Of a DNA stretch of 34,009 nt, positions 1 through 7,965 are shown piece after piece. Position numbers and translations under genes: made by a program. How positions within the stretch are numbered: the first letter of the stretch is position 1; the number at the start of each line of letters is the position of its first letter. The stretch is taken from positions 1 to 34,009 of the forward strand of contig CANQTB010000002.1 in NCBI GenBank assembly GCA_947626665.1. Reading direction: 5' to 3'. The notes beneath the pieces were generated by a model, which saw only the letters and a program-made list of their open reading frames with translations, ran no database searches and had not been told where the DNA came from. Origin of the DNA: an uncultured Eggerthellaceae bacterium. GTDB taxonomy: Bacteria > Actinomycetota > Coriobacteriia > Coriobacteriales > Eggerthellaceae.

Positions 1-582
1 GCTCGCGTCCATGTTTCCGGCCATGCGAGCTCGGAGGAGCTGAAGATCATGCTTTCGATGGCACATCCAAAAGCATTCCTCCCCGTCCATGGCGAGGCGA
101 CGCATCTGCGCGCCCATGCGGATCTGGCGGCTGCGACAGGGGTTCCGCCCGAGAATATCTTTATTCTCGAAAACGGCGATGTCCTCGAATTGTCGAGCAA
201 CGGCATCAAGCAGATCGAGCCCGTGCAAAGCGGCATCGTGTTCGTGGACGGGCTGACCGTCGGCGACACCTCTCAGGATGTTCTCAATGATCGTTCTAAG
301 CTTGGAGAGGTGGGTTTTGCCAGCGTTTCGGCGGTGGTATCGCCCGCATCAAAGCATCTTTCAGGTGATGTGCAACTCGAGATGCGCGGCATAACGGGCG
401 GTGACGATAAAGAGATCGCGAACGCAGCGAAAAGCGCAATCTCCTCAAGCATCCGTCGGGGTCTGGAAAGAGGAGCCTCCATCAAAGAGATCGAGAAGAT
501 CGCCCGCGATGCGCTTTTATCGATTCTTTGGGAACGGACACGTCAACGTCCTGTCGTCGTCGTGAATATTCACGAGATATAG
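1..582 (+). CDS. rnj: Ribonuclease J, C-terminal part (5' end outside window)
   Basis: The reading frame is open from base 1 and begins with ARVHVSGHASSEELK, the conserved motif of RNase J near the end of its metallo-beta-lactamase/beta-CASP core. PKAFLPVHGE follows shortly after. The remaining roughly 190 residues carry the end of the catalytic core and the C-terminal domain used for dimerisation. RNase J is a cytoplasmic 5'-to-3' exo- and endoribonuclease for mRNA decay and rRNA maturation. The catalytic HxHxDH motif lies upstream of the window and cannot be checked. The gene is followed by a terminator hairpin and by ftsK, a neighbourhood also known in other actinobacteria. The last codons overlap a perfect 16-bp palindrome. 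The family call is secure; the 5' end is not visible. Confidence 0.95.
   Translation, partial: ARVHVSGHASSEELKIMLSMAHPKAFLPVHGEATHLRAHADLAAATGVPPENIFILENGDVLELSSNGIKQIEPVQSGIVFVDGLTVGDTSQDVLNDRSKLGEVGFASVSAVVSPASKHLSGDVQLEMRGITGGDDKEIANAAKSAISSSIRRGLERGASIKEIEKIARDALLSILWERTRQRPVVVVNIHEI
560..575. promoter_or_regulatory. Perfect 16-bp palindrome over the 3' end of rnj
   Basis: TCGTGAATATTCACGA is self-complementary over all 16 bases. It ends 9 bp before a TATAAT hexamer (585-590), so it sits where the -35 region of that promoter would be. No good -35 match is visible, which would fit an activator- or repressor-bound site, but this is inference. The palindrome lies inside codons near the rnj stop, so coding constraint may contribute. 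Confidence 0.35.
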
Positions 583-610
583 GCTATAATCAAAAAAAGC
601 AGCGCAAAGG

Positions 611-633
611 CGCATGGTTTGTCATGCGTTTTT
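611..633 (+). terminator. Intrinsic terminator after rnj
   Basis: CGCATG (611-616), a six-base loop and CATGCG (623-628) form a perfect 6-bp stem, followed directly by TTTTT (629-633). It lies 29 nt after the rnj stop codon and 57 nt before the ftsK start, and most simply ends the rnj transcript. A TATAAT hexamer at 585-590 lies just upstream, so a transcript starting there would meet this hairpin within about 15 nt. Confidence 0.6.
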
Positions 634-690
634 GAGTCCTTTTGGGCAACTACTTCAAATTTAGCTTATTCGTCGCACGAAGGAGTTGGG

Positions 691-3327
691 ATGGCACCCA
701 GAAAACAGGCCAACACACCGAATCGCCAATCAGGCTCGCAGCGTCGGGCGCTTTCATCTTCTCAAAGGAACGCCCCGAACAAGCGCCATTCAGCCCAAGC
801 ATCAAACGAGCGCCAGGGCATAGTGCTTGATGAACGAGTACGGCGCGATATGGAAAGCATCGCGTTGTTCGTTGCGGCGGCCATTATCTTCAACGCTGCC
901 GTTTTGCCAACCGATGCCCTCATCACCCATGCTTTTTCCACAATGATCCATTCGCTCTTCGGCATCGGCGCCTATATCCTCCCATTCCTTATGGTAGGGC
1001 TCGGCGCAACCTTTCTTCTCCCAGGCGAACATACGGCTTCTACCGGACGTATCGCCTGCGGTTTGGCGCTTGTGTTCATTGCCATTTTGAGCATTGCGGC
1101 TCTTTTCAGCCCGCTTGGTGCAACCGAGAACCTTCAGCTTCTTTTCGATGAGAGCAATCTTGTGAGCCATGGCGGCTATCTTGGCGCCGGCGCGGCTTGG
1201 CTTGGGCTTATGCTTTTCGGACAGGTGGTATCCTGCGTCTTCTTCATCGGCATCGCCTGCGCTGGTCTTGCCATCGTCGGTTTTTCCCTGAGCGGGCTTG
1301 TTGAACGGCTCTCCTCGGCGACACGCAACCATGATGGGGAAGCACCGCGCGAATCCTTTTTCAGCAAGTTTCTCTTTCGCGACGTTGATCGCCATGCCTA
1401 TGCCGGCCCCTATCCGATGGACAACCCCCGCTCCGGACGCATCATGCGTGCAGAGCGGCAAGCATACGATCCGATGAACGCCATGGCGACCCATGCCATT
1501 GGAGGTGGCGTAGGGAGCGTCGATCGCAGATCGCGACTTCGCGGACGTTCGGCCCCAATGGGAGACGAAAGCACCTCCTACCATGAAATGCACCCGATCA
1601 ATGAAGATCAATTGAGCGCTCCTTTCGAAGACGATTCTCTTATTTCACCGAGCACGAATACACGTGAGATTCCATCGTCGAGGCGCCGTGGAGCCAGAAA
1701 GACGCAATCTCTTGCACAAGGACGCACGCGCCGCATCGCCCCTGAAGAGGACAACGGCCCGTCATCAGCGAACACGCCGTCATTGACCCGCAGCCTCAAG
1801 CAGACCACGAAAGGCAAGAACTCTTCTCAGAGCGAAACCGCGAAGGATGCGCAGGTGCCTTCACCGTATCATTTGCCGCCGATGAATCTGCTGAAGAAAA
1901 GCCCGAAGGGAACGCGTCACGGTGGCGGAGAAGCAGAGGCGCGGGACACGGCCGCTTGCCTGCAAGCGACGCTTGAGGATTTCGGTGTAATGGCCCAAGT
2001 GGTCGGATGGGTTCCGGGGCCGACCGTCACCTTGTATAAGGTCGATCTTCCAGCTGGATTGCGCGTAAGCCGCGTCATGGCATTAAACGACGACATCGCC
2101 TTAGCGCTTGCCGCTCCCGGCGTTCGCATCTTCGCTCCGATCCCCGGAACGAATTACGTCGGCATCGAGGTTCCCAACCAAAAGCGCCAAGTCGTTCTTC
2201 TCTCCGATGTTTTGGGTGACGCCGGTGAAGGCCCCTTGCAAATCGCCATCGGGAAGAACGTCGAGGGCCAATCGATCATAAGCGATCTTGCGAAAATGCC
2301 TCACCTTCTCATCGGAGGAACAACGGGATCGGGCAAATCGGTTTCGATCAATGGCATGATCATGTCGATTCTCATGAGGGCAACACCCGACGAGGTGCGC
2401 TTTATTATGATTGACCCCAAACGTGTCGAGTTCACGCCTTATAACGGCATCCCGCACCTTTATGTGCCGGTGGTTACCGAATGCAAGGAGGCCGCGAGCG
2501 CCCTTTCGTGGGGCGTGGCGGAGATGGAGCGTCGCCTGAAGGTATTTTCCAAGGTGGGGGCACGTAATATCTCGCAATACAACGAAAAAGTGCGTGAGGG
2601 ACAAATCGAAGACGAGGAGAAGCCGCTTCCCTATATCGTCATCGTGATCGACGAGCTTGCCGATCTCATGATGAACGTTGGCAAAGAGGTGGAGTTCTCG
2701 ATCAGCCGTATTGCCCAGCTTGCCCGTGCTGCGGGAATTCATCTCATCGTGGCGACCCAGCGTCCTTCCGCGAACGTGGTAACCGGCCTTATCAAGGCGA
2801 ATATCACGAACCGCATCGCCTTCAATGTGGCAAGCGGCATCGATTCCCGCGTTATCCTGGACACCCCCGGTGCCGAGAACCTCATCGGTCTCGGCGATCT
2901 CCTGTTCTCGAAGCCGGAATATGCCAAGCCGCAGCGCATTCAGGGCTGCTATGTCTCGGAAGATGAGATCAATGCCGTTGTGGAGGATCTGAAGGGCCAG
3001 GGCGAGCCGGAGTACCATTCGGAAATTCTCCAAACCAACCTCATTACGCTTGGCGGATCGTCACCTTCCGGCTCAGGCTCTTCTGCAGATGCGGACGATC
3101 CTTTGCTTTGGGAAGCTGCCGACATCGTTGTCTCAAGCGGTTTAGGCTCCACATCGAACATTCAGCGGCGCCTGAAGCTCGGTTATTCACGCGCAGGTCG
3201 TATAATGGATCAGCTGGAGGAAAAAGGCGTCGTTGGACCTCCGAACGGAAGCAAGCCACGCGACGTGCTCGTTGATGCAATGGAGCTGGAAACGCTTAAG
3301 GCGTTCGAAGCGAATGACGAGGAGTAG
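691..3327 (+). CDS. ftsK: FtsK/SpoIIIE-family DNA translocase
   Basis: This is a septum-located hexameric DNA pump that clears and resolves chromosomes at division. The ATG at 691 is chosen over an in-frame ATG at 619 because AAGGAG lies at 680-685; the product is then 878 residues. Several hydrophobic N-terminal membrane segments (about residues 55-215) precede a low-complexity Ser/Arg/Pro-rich linker to about residue 400. The motor follows, with Walker A GGTTGSGKS (542-550) and Walker B ending in IDE (653-655). A winged-helix gamma domain (about 805-870), which reads oriented chromosome sequences, ends the protein. All key motifs are intact. The 47-bp gap to the RodZ-like gene suggests co-transcription, linking chromosome segregation with cell shape. 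Confidence 0.96.
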   Translation: MAPRKQANTPNRQSGSQRRALSSSQRNAPNKRHSAQASNERQGIVLDERVRRDMESIALFVAAAIIFNAAVLPTDALITHAFSTMIHSLFGIGAYILPFLMVGLGATFLLPGEHTASTGRIACGLALVFIAILSIAALFSPLGATENLQLLFDESNLVSHGGYLGAGAAWLGLMLFGQVVSCVFFIGIACAGLAIVGFSLSGLVERLSSATRNHDGEAPRESFFSKFLFRDVDRHAYAGPYPMDNPRSGRIMRAERQAYDPMNAMATHAIGGGVGSVDRRSRLRGRSAPMGDESTSYHEMHPINEDQLSAPFEDDSLISPSTNTREIPSSRRRGARKTQSLAQGRTRRIAPEEDNGPSSANTPSLTRSLKQTTKGKNSSQSETAKDAQVPSPYHLPPMNLLKKSPKGTRHGGGEAEARDTAACLQATLEDFGVMAQVVGWVPGPTVTLYKVDLPAGLRVSRVMALNDDIALALAAPGVRIFAPIPGTNYVGIEVPNQKRQVVLLSDVLGDAGEGPLQIAIGKNVEGQSIISDLAKMPHLLIGGTTGSGKSVSINGMIMSILMRATPDEVRFIMIDPKRVEFTPYNGIPHLYVPVVTECKEAASALSWGVAEMERRLKVFSKVGARNISQYNEKVREGQIEDEEKPLPYIVIVIDELADLMMNVGKEVEFSISRIAQLARAAGIHLIVATQRPSANVVTGLIKANITNRIAFNVASGIDSRVILDTPGAENLIGLGDLLFSKPEYAKPQRIQGCYVSEDEINAVVEDLKGQGEPEYHSEILQTNLITLGGSSPSGSGSSADADDPLLWEAADIVVSSGLGSTSNIQRRLKLGYSRAGRIMDQLEEKGVVGPPNGSKPRDVLVDAMELETLKAFEANDEE

Positions 3328-3375
3328 CGGACTGGAGCTTTACATAAGGCGTATGCATCGGGATAAGGAGTAACC

Positions 3376-4455
3376 GTGGCGTATTCTCAATCATTTGGCG
3401 AAATCCTGAGAAATGCACGTGAAAGAAAGGGAATCGATCTCTCCACCGCGGCGAGGCGTCTTCGCATTCGCCCCGATATCCTCCGAGCTATTGAGGAAGA
3501 GGACTTCAGCCGCATGCCTCCGCGCGGATATACGCGCAATATGGTGAGCGCTTATGCACGGCTGGTCGGATTGAACCCCTCCGAGCTTTCGCAGATGTAT
3601 ATGCGCGAGGCGTACAAATACGAGGAGGGCTTTGGTCGCGGATATCGCAGCGACTCACAAGACCGCGTGCGCTATCCAGCGGAAATTCGCGGAGGCGGCC
3701 CGATCAATCCCGAGGATAGATGGCGCGAAGAGCAAGCGGGGCTCACGGGGCGAATTCCCTATGATGATCGCACCGAATTGAATCGCCCATATGGGCAGAT
3801 GCGCCCCACCGCATCACCGCGGCAACGTGGCCAACAAGCAGGACGAAGCAGCTATACGAACTTCTATTCAGGCCCTGCCGCACCGAATCCGATCATGGCG
3901 AAGCTTCCGCTCATCATCGCCATCGTGCTCGTCGTCATCATCCTCGTTGTGATCTTTTCCTTCGTCTTTGGAGGCAAATCGGACAACAACGATGTACCGG
4001 AGGTGCCGATCACCGGCCTCACCGACACATCGGGCAATACGAATGCAACGAATCAAGCAGACCAGCAGGTGCTCATACCGCCCTCGCAGGCTGTGTTTGC
4101 CTATGAGGTGCCTGAGGGCAAGAGTGCCTATATCGAAATCTACGAGAACGGTTCCGAGTCGGCCTCTGTTGCGGAAACGGTTACCGGACCTGCTGAGAAA
4201 TCATATGATGTAACGGGAACCCTCAAATTTGTGACCACCGCTCCCGAGAACGTTTCGCTTCTTCTCGATGGCGAACCGGTCGATCTGCTCAATTCGTCGA
4301 CGCCGGGCGTCACCATCAATGACGGTGTTTACAACTACACGGTGGATTTCGCCCAGATTCTCGCGGCGTGGAATGCTGAGCACAACGTTTCCGGAACAGG
4401 CAATTCCAACACGGCGACGAGCAACAATGCGAACACGACTTCGCCATCTGAGTGA
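3376..4455 (+). CDS. RodZ-like helix-turn-helix membrane protein
   Basis: The product is 359 residues, starting at GTG 3376 behind AAGGAG (3365-3370). An N-terminal helix-turn-helix of the RodZ type (about residues 5-65; GEILRNARERKGIDLSTAAR) is followed by a Pro/Gln/Arg-rich linker. One strongly hydrophobic transmembrane segment lies at about 177-199, and the extracytoplasmic C-terminal region (about 235-335) resembles the RodZ C-terminal beta domain. A Ser/Thr/Asn-rich tail ends the protein. RodZ-type proteins anchor the cell-elongation machinery through the HTH, which binds MreB in rods. No MreB gene is in this window, so the partner is unknown. The position after ftsK fits an envelope or division role. 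An alternative is a membrane-bound transcription factor. Confidence 0.8.
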   Translation: MAYSQSFGEILRNARERKGIDLSTAARRLRIRPDILRAIEEEDFSRMPPRGYTRNMVSAYARLVGLNPSELSQMYMREAYKYEEGFGRGYRSDSQDRVRYPAEIRGGGPINPEDRWREEQAGLTGRIPYDDRTELNRPYGQMRPTASPRQRGQQAGRSSYTNFYSGPAAPNPIMAKLPLIIAIVLVVIILVVIFSFVFGGKSDNNDVPEVPITGLTDTSGNTNATNQADQQVLIPPSQAVFAYEVPEGKSAYIEIYENGSESASVAETVTGPAEKSYDVTGTLKFVTTAPENVSLLLDGEPVDLLNSSTPGVTINDGVYNYTVDFAQILAAWNAEHNVSGTGNSNTATSNNANTTSPSE

Positions 4456-4480
4456 GAACCTTCTGATGGTGAAGCGATGG

Positions 4481-4510
4481 CTGACGGGCTCATCGCGAAT
4501 CGGGCATAAT
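4481..4510 (+). promoter_or_regulatory. Possible promoter before the YajQ-family gene
   Basis: CTGACG (4481-4486) and CATAAT (4505-4510) are separated by 18 bp, and each is a partial match to the housekeeping consensus. The site lies in the 113-bp gap after the RodZ-like gene and would drive the YajQ-family gene and rimO. Confidence 0.35.
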
Positions 4511-4568
4511 TCGGCATCGTTTACCAGCGCAAGCAAAAGGATACATACAGGAAAGAGAACAGCTACCA

Positions 4569-5066
4569 ATGGCAAAAGAACAGAGCTTCGATATCGTATC
4601 GACGGTGGATATGCAGGAAGTGGACAATGCATATCAGCAGACGAAAAAGGAAATCGCGCAACGTTATGACCTGAAGGGCTCCGGCTCGAGCATCTCCCTT
4701 GATAAGGCAGGAATGTCTTTCGAGGTTTTAGCACCGAGCGACTTCGTTGCCGATCAGGTCATCGATGTTTTATCGAGCAAGCTCGTGCGACGAAAGATCG
4801 ACCTCGCGGCAATCAAATGGGGGAAACCCGAGAATGCCTCGGGCGGAAAGGTTCGCAAAACGGCTCGCATCGTTTCAGGGATCGATAAGGACACGGCCGC
4901 CTCGATCAGCAAAGATATACGTGCGCTGAAACTGAAATGCAAGGCGCAGATCGAGGGCGATAAGCTTCGCGTCAGCTCTGCATCGCGCGATACCTTGCAG
5001 GAAGTGATCGCCTTCCTTCGCGATCAGGACTATGGCCAGCCCCTGCAATACGTTAATTACCGTTAG
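4569..5066 (+). CDS. YajQ-family nucleotide-binding protein (UPF0234)
   Basis: The 165-residue product begins MAKEQSFDIVSTVDMQEVDN and contains the family motif QRYDLKGSGSSISLD. Its length and end-to-end similarity fit the YajQ/UPF0234 family, which folds as two ferredoxin-like domains. Some proteobacterial members bind cyclic di-GMP and act with a transcription factor, but in actinobacteria the role is not established, so I give no gene symbol. The protein should be cytoplasmic, as no signal or membrane segment is visible. A purine-rich GGAAAGAG stretch (about 4551-4558) is the only Shine-Dalgarno candidate and is rather distant. The stop lies 7 bp before the rimO ATG, so the two are probably co-transcribed. 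Confidence 0.9.
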   Translation: MAKEQSFDIVSTVDMQEVDNAYQQTKKEIAQRYDLKGSGSSISLDKAGMSFEVLAPSDFVADQVIDVLSSKLVRRKIDLAAIKWGKPENASGGKVRKTARIVSGIDKDTAASISKDIRALKLKCKAQIEGDKLRVSSASRDTLQEVIAFLRDQDYGQPLQYVNYR

Positions 5067-5073
5067 CAGGCAC

Positions 5074-6408
5074 ATGGTGGCTCATCGCACGATTGCATTC
5101 ATAACGCTGGGCTGTGCAAAGAATGAGGTCGACAGCCGTGATATGAAAGATCGGCTTCGTGAAGCGGGCTGGGAGCTTGCCGACGAAGCCGACAAGGCCG
5201 ATGTCATCGTTATCAATACCTGCGCATTTATCGAAGAGGCATGCTCGGAAAGCATCGATACGATCCTTGACGTCGCCTCGCTTTCCCGCGTTTCAGAAGG
5301 GGAGTGCGCGATCATCGTCGCCGGATGCCTTCCGAGCCGTTATGGGGAGGATCTCGCCGATTCGCTCCCCGAAATCTCTTTCTTTCTTCCGGTTGCCAAC
5401 GAGGAATCGATTGTCGAAACCGCCGAAAGGGCGTATCGCAAGATAAAGGATGCGAAACGCAACGTGGCCGTTATTGAAGAAGACGATGACCGTGACGAAC
5501 CGCTCGCCTTCGATCCTCTCGCGCAGGACCCTGTTTTCGCTTATGTCAAAATTGCCGATGGATGCGATCGTCGCTGCTCGTACTGCACGATTCCCTCGAT
5601 TCGCGGCCCGTATCAAAGTCTGCCGCGTGAGGATATTTTCGCCACGGTGAAAAACCATGTCGATAGCGGCGTTCGGGAGATCGTTCTCATAGCGCAGGAT
5701 AGCGGGAGATGGGGCATTGACCTTCTGCCCAAAAGCGATCTTTCCGATCTTTTAAATGAGCTGGCTGAGGCGTTTTCATCAACATGGTTTCGCGTCATGT
5801 ATTTGCAGCCGGAAGGAGTGACAGACAAACTGCTTTCCGCTATGGCGGCACATCCAAACATCTGTCCCTATTTCGCCATTCCCCTTCAGCATGTGAACCC
5901 TGGCATTTTGCGGAATATGCATCGGAGCGGTTCACGCGAGGAGTTCCATGCGCTCTTCAACAGGATATTCAAGGCCCTGCCGAGCGCGGTTGTTCGCACC
6001 ACCTTGATCGCGGGCTTTCCCGGAGAAACCGAGGAGCAGTTCCTTGAGCTCTGCGATTTCCTGAAAGAAGAGCCAATCGATTATGCAGGGGTTTTCCCTT
6101 ATTCTCGCGAAGAGGGCACCGACGCCTCCGCGCTTGGCGGTCAAGTGGATGAGGACATAAAAATTGAACGCGCCAACGAGCTGCGTACACTCGCCGACGA
6201 GGTGTGCGCATTGCGCCTTCGCCGTTTTATCGGCCATCCCGAATATGTTTTGATTGAAGGGAGAGAATTAGAAGGCATCTGCTATGGAAGAACGATGCGT
6301 CAGGCGCCCGAGGTGGACGGCGTGACGTTCGGGGGATGCGGGGAAACGGGCGAGATTGTGGAAGTGCTTATCACCGACACGCTTCTTTATGATATGGAAG
6401 GCGAATAG
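5074..6408 (+). CDS. rimO: Ribosomal protein S12 methylthiotransferase RimO
   Basis: RimO is a radical-SAM enzyme that adds a methylthio group to an aspartate of ribosomal protein S12. The N-terminal UPF0004 domain carries the three auxiliary-cluster cysteines (LGCAKNEVDS, NTCAFIEEAC and GCLPSRY). The radical-SAM CxxxCxxC is in GCDRRCSYCTIPSIRG, and a C-terminal TRAM-like region follows. LGCAKNEVDS and the CTIPSIRG context distinguish RimO from MiaB, whose paralogue lies at 12933. The start is placed at ATG 5074 (MVAHRTIAFITLG, 444 residues) because an upstream in-frame ATG at 5032 would overlap the preceding gene and add non-conserved residues. The stop is 3 bp before the pgsA-cinA start, so the genes form one operon. 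Confidence 0.95.
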   Translation: MVAHRTIAFITLGCAKNEVDSRDMKDRLREAGWELADEADKADVIVINTCAFIEEACSESIDTILDVASLSRVSEGECAIIVAGCLPSRYGEDLADSLPEISFFLPVANEESIVETAERAYRKIKDAKRNVAVIEEDDDRDEPLAFDPLAQDPVFAYVKIADGCDRRCSYCTIPSIRGPYQSLPREDIFATVKNHVDSGVREIVLIAQDSGRWGIDLLPKSDLSDLLNELAEAFSSTWFRVMYLQPEGVTDKLLSAMAAHPNICPYFAIPLQHVNPGILRNMHRSGSREEFHALFNRIFKALPSAVVRTTLIAGFPGETEEQFLELCDFLKEEPIDYAGVFPYSREEGTDASALGGQVDEDIKIERANELRTLADEVCALRLRRFIGHPEYVLIEGRELEGICYGRTMRQAPEVDGVTFGGCGETGEIVEVLITDTLLYDMEGE

Positions 6409-6411
6409 GCT

Positions 6412-7602
6412 ATGGCTGATACCCCGAGGGCACCAATGGAAAAGCTCATGACGCCCGCAAACGTGGTGACGTTGGTGCGTATCTGCCTCGTTCCGGTGTT
6501 CGTCATAGCGCTCATTAGCCCGTGGCCGCAATGGTTCAATATCGAGGGTGTTACCGACGAGGGGAAAAGCCTCGCGGCAGCCGTTATCTTCATCATCATC
6601 TCCTGCACCGATTGGGTGGACGGCTACCTTGCGCGCAAGCGAAACGAGGTCACCGATTTCGGCAAATTCATGGATCCTCTCGCGGATAAGATTCTTGTCT
6701 GCGCCGCGCTTTTGGCCCTTGTGGAGCTGCAGGTGCTGCCCTCGTGGCCGGTTCTCATCATTCTCATACGGGAATTCATCGTTGCCGGCATCCGCATGGT
6801 AGCAGCGACGAGGGGGGTCGTTATCGCTGCAAGCTGGTACGGGAAATTCAAGACGGTTTTTCAAATCATCGCCATCGTATTGTTCCTCGTGAAGGACTCG
6901 CTCTATCTGCCGAGCGCAACGGCGGCTTTCACGAATCCGCTTTATATTCTCGCGTGGATCGTGATGATCATCGCCTTGGTGCTCACAGTTCTCTCGATGC
7001 TTGATTACTTGGCGAAAGCGCGGGATCTGCTCGGCTTAAGCGTTAAAAGCCCCGGCGATACGACGCCTGTCGATAAGGGGATCGATCTTCATGATGAAAG
7101 TCCCGAGGGATCGAATGAATTGATCGAAGCTTGCGCTGCCGATGTCATCCATCTTGCCGAGAGGGAAAATGCGACGATCGCCTGCGCTGAAAGCCTCACC
7201 GGGGGCCTGATCGCATCTGCCCTCACCTCCGTTGCCGGCTCATCGTCGGTGGTCAAGGGAGGTATCGTTTCATATACGAACGAGATAAAGCACAAGCTCT
7301 TGGATGTTTCGATTTCCACCCTCCAGGATGAGGGCGCTGTAAGCGAAGAATGCGCGATCGCCATGGCACAGGGCGCAAGACAGCGCCTGAAAACAACCTA
7401 TGCGGTTTCGGTGACAGGGATTGCGGGACCAACAGGAGAAGAGCCGGGGAAACCGGTTGGAACCGTATGGATGGGGCTTGCGACTCCCGAAGGCTGCATC
7501 GCGCGGCATTTTCTCTTCCGAGGAGATCGTCAGGAAGTGCGCGATCAAACGGTGCTGAATGCACTCGAAGGCCTTCGCGAAGCGCTTGCCGACAAGGCTT
7601 GA
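6412..7602 (+). CDS. PgsA-CinA fusion: phosphatidylglycerophosphate synthase joined to NMN amidohydrolase domain
   Basis: Two enzymes are read as one 396-residue chain. Residues 1 to about 205 are a CDP-alcohol phosphatidyltransferase with several membrane helices and the complete signature D67xxDGxxAR(x8)GxxxDxxxD92, typical of PgsA, which makes phosphatidylglycerophosphate from CDP-diacylglycerol. After a polar linker (about 205-232), residues 235-393 form a CinA C-terminal domain with CAESLTGG, VKGGIVSYTNEIK and VTGIAGPTG; this family deamidates nicotinamide mononucleotide. The CinA N-terminal domain is absent. No stop or frameshift separates the parts. In many actinobacteria and firmicutes separate pgsA and cinA genes precede recA, so this looks like fusion of neighbours. 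The catalytic residues of the lipid domain are intact. Confidence 0.93.
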   Translation: MADTPRAPMEKLMTPANVVTLVRICLVPVFVIALISPWPQWFNIEGVTDEGKSLAAAVIFIIISCTDWVDGYLARKRNEVTDFGKFMDPLADKILVCAALLALVELQVLPSWPVLIILIREFIVAGIRMVAATRGVVIAASWYGKFKTVFQIIAIVLFLVKDSLYLPSATAAFTNPLYILAWIVMIIALVLTVLSMLDYLAKARDLLGLSVKSPGDTTPVDKGIDLHDESPEGSNELIEACAADVIHLAERENATIACAESLTGGLIASALTSVAGSSSVVKGGIVSYTNEIKHKLLDVSISTLQDEGAVSEECAIAMAQGARQRLKTTYAVSVTGIAGPTGEEPGKPVGTVWMGLATPEGCIARHFLFRGDRQEVRDQTVLNALEGLREALADKA

Positions 7603-7870
7603 GAATTGATCGTGCCACCTCCAAATAAGCAATCGTGTGCTTTTCGGAGGCCTTTCGTGGACGATTTGCCGCTCTTTGCGCGCTATGATCCAGCAATACA
7701 CATTCCCAAAATGATGACAGAGCACAAAAACCTTTGCGAATATCCTGTGACATTTTTGCGACAATGAAGGGAAATGATCGCCCATCATTGCCTGATATCG
7801 AGGGCTTGGTCACATGATAGGGAAAGCGATAAAGCCTGATTGCTCTATCTCGCATCATGAACTTTGCTTC
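7603..7870. other. Long gap before the recA promoter
   Basis: The 363-nt space between cinA and recA holds a hairpin at 7618-7650, a possible 36-codon reading frame (GTG 7657 to TGA 7765-7767) behind CGGAGG at 7645-7650, and about 100 nt in which I see nothing recognisable. The recA promoter begins at 7871. The longer frames on the opposite strand run through cinA and look like shadows. Confidence 0.5.
7618..7650 (+). terminator. Hairpin after pgsA-cinA, possible terminator
   Basis: CCTCC (7618-7622) pairs with GGAGG (7646-7650). Inside an internal loop, AAGCA pairs with TGCTT around ATCGTG. The hairpin is followed only by a short pyrimidine run (CCTTTC), so it is a weak terminator candidate. 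The 3' arm CGGAGG is also a good Shine-Dalgarno sequence that the hairpin would hide. Confidence 0.35.
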
Positions 7871-7898
7871 TTGACATACAAACACCTGTTCGTATAAT
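7871..7898 (+). promoter_or_regulatory. recA promoter
   Basis: TTGACA (7871-7876) and TATAAT (7893-7898) both match the sigma-70 consensus perfectly, with a 16-bp spacer. Transcription should start near 7905, leaving a leader of about 60 nt. The spacer is almost wholly occupied by a LexA box. Confidence 0.9.
7879..7892 (+). promoter_or_regulatory. LexA (SOS) box in the recA promoter spacer
   Basis: CAAACACCTGTTCG matches the Gram-positive/actinobacterial SOS operator CGAAC-N4-GTTCG at 9 of 10 fixed positions. It lies between -35 and -10, so bound LexA would block RNA polymerase. lexA itself is in this window at 19110-19748. Confidence 0.85.
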
Positions 7899-7900
7899 GA

Positions 7901-7924
7901 GCACTATACATTCGCTGTATGTGC
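7901..7924 (+). repeat. Inverted repeat at the recA transcription start
   Basis: GCAC-T-ATACA (7901-7910) pairs with TGTAT-GTGC (7916-7924) around TTCGC, giving nine base pairs with one bulged T. It begins 2 bp after the -10 hexamer. As the expected start site falls inside the left arm, this may be a DNA-binding site rather than an RNA hairpin. Confidence 0.35.
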
Positions 7925-7965
7925 CTTGAGCAGGGAAGAGCAAAAGCCAGAACAAGGAGAGATAG

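Noticed and set aside
1-30. Inverted repeat GCTCGC ... GCGAGC at the window start
   Set aside because: It lies in the conserved VHVSGHAS codons of RNase J, so coding constraint explains it.
619-690. In-frame ATG 619 as the ftsK start
   Set aside because: It falls inside the terminator hairpin and lacks a ribosome-binding site, whereas ATG 691 has AAGGAG at the right distance.
7253-7885. Long minus-strand frames across the cinA end and recA upstream region
   Set aside because: They lie opposite the CinA domain, cross the recA promoter and resemble no protein family; compositional shadows.
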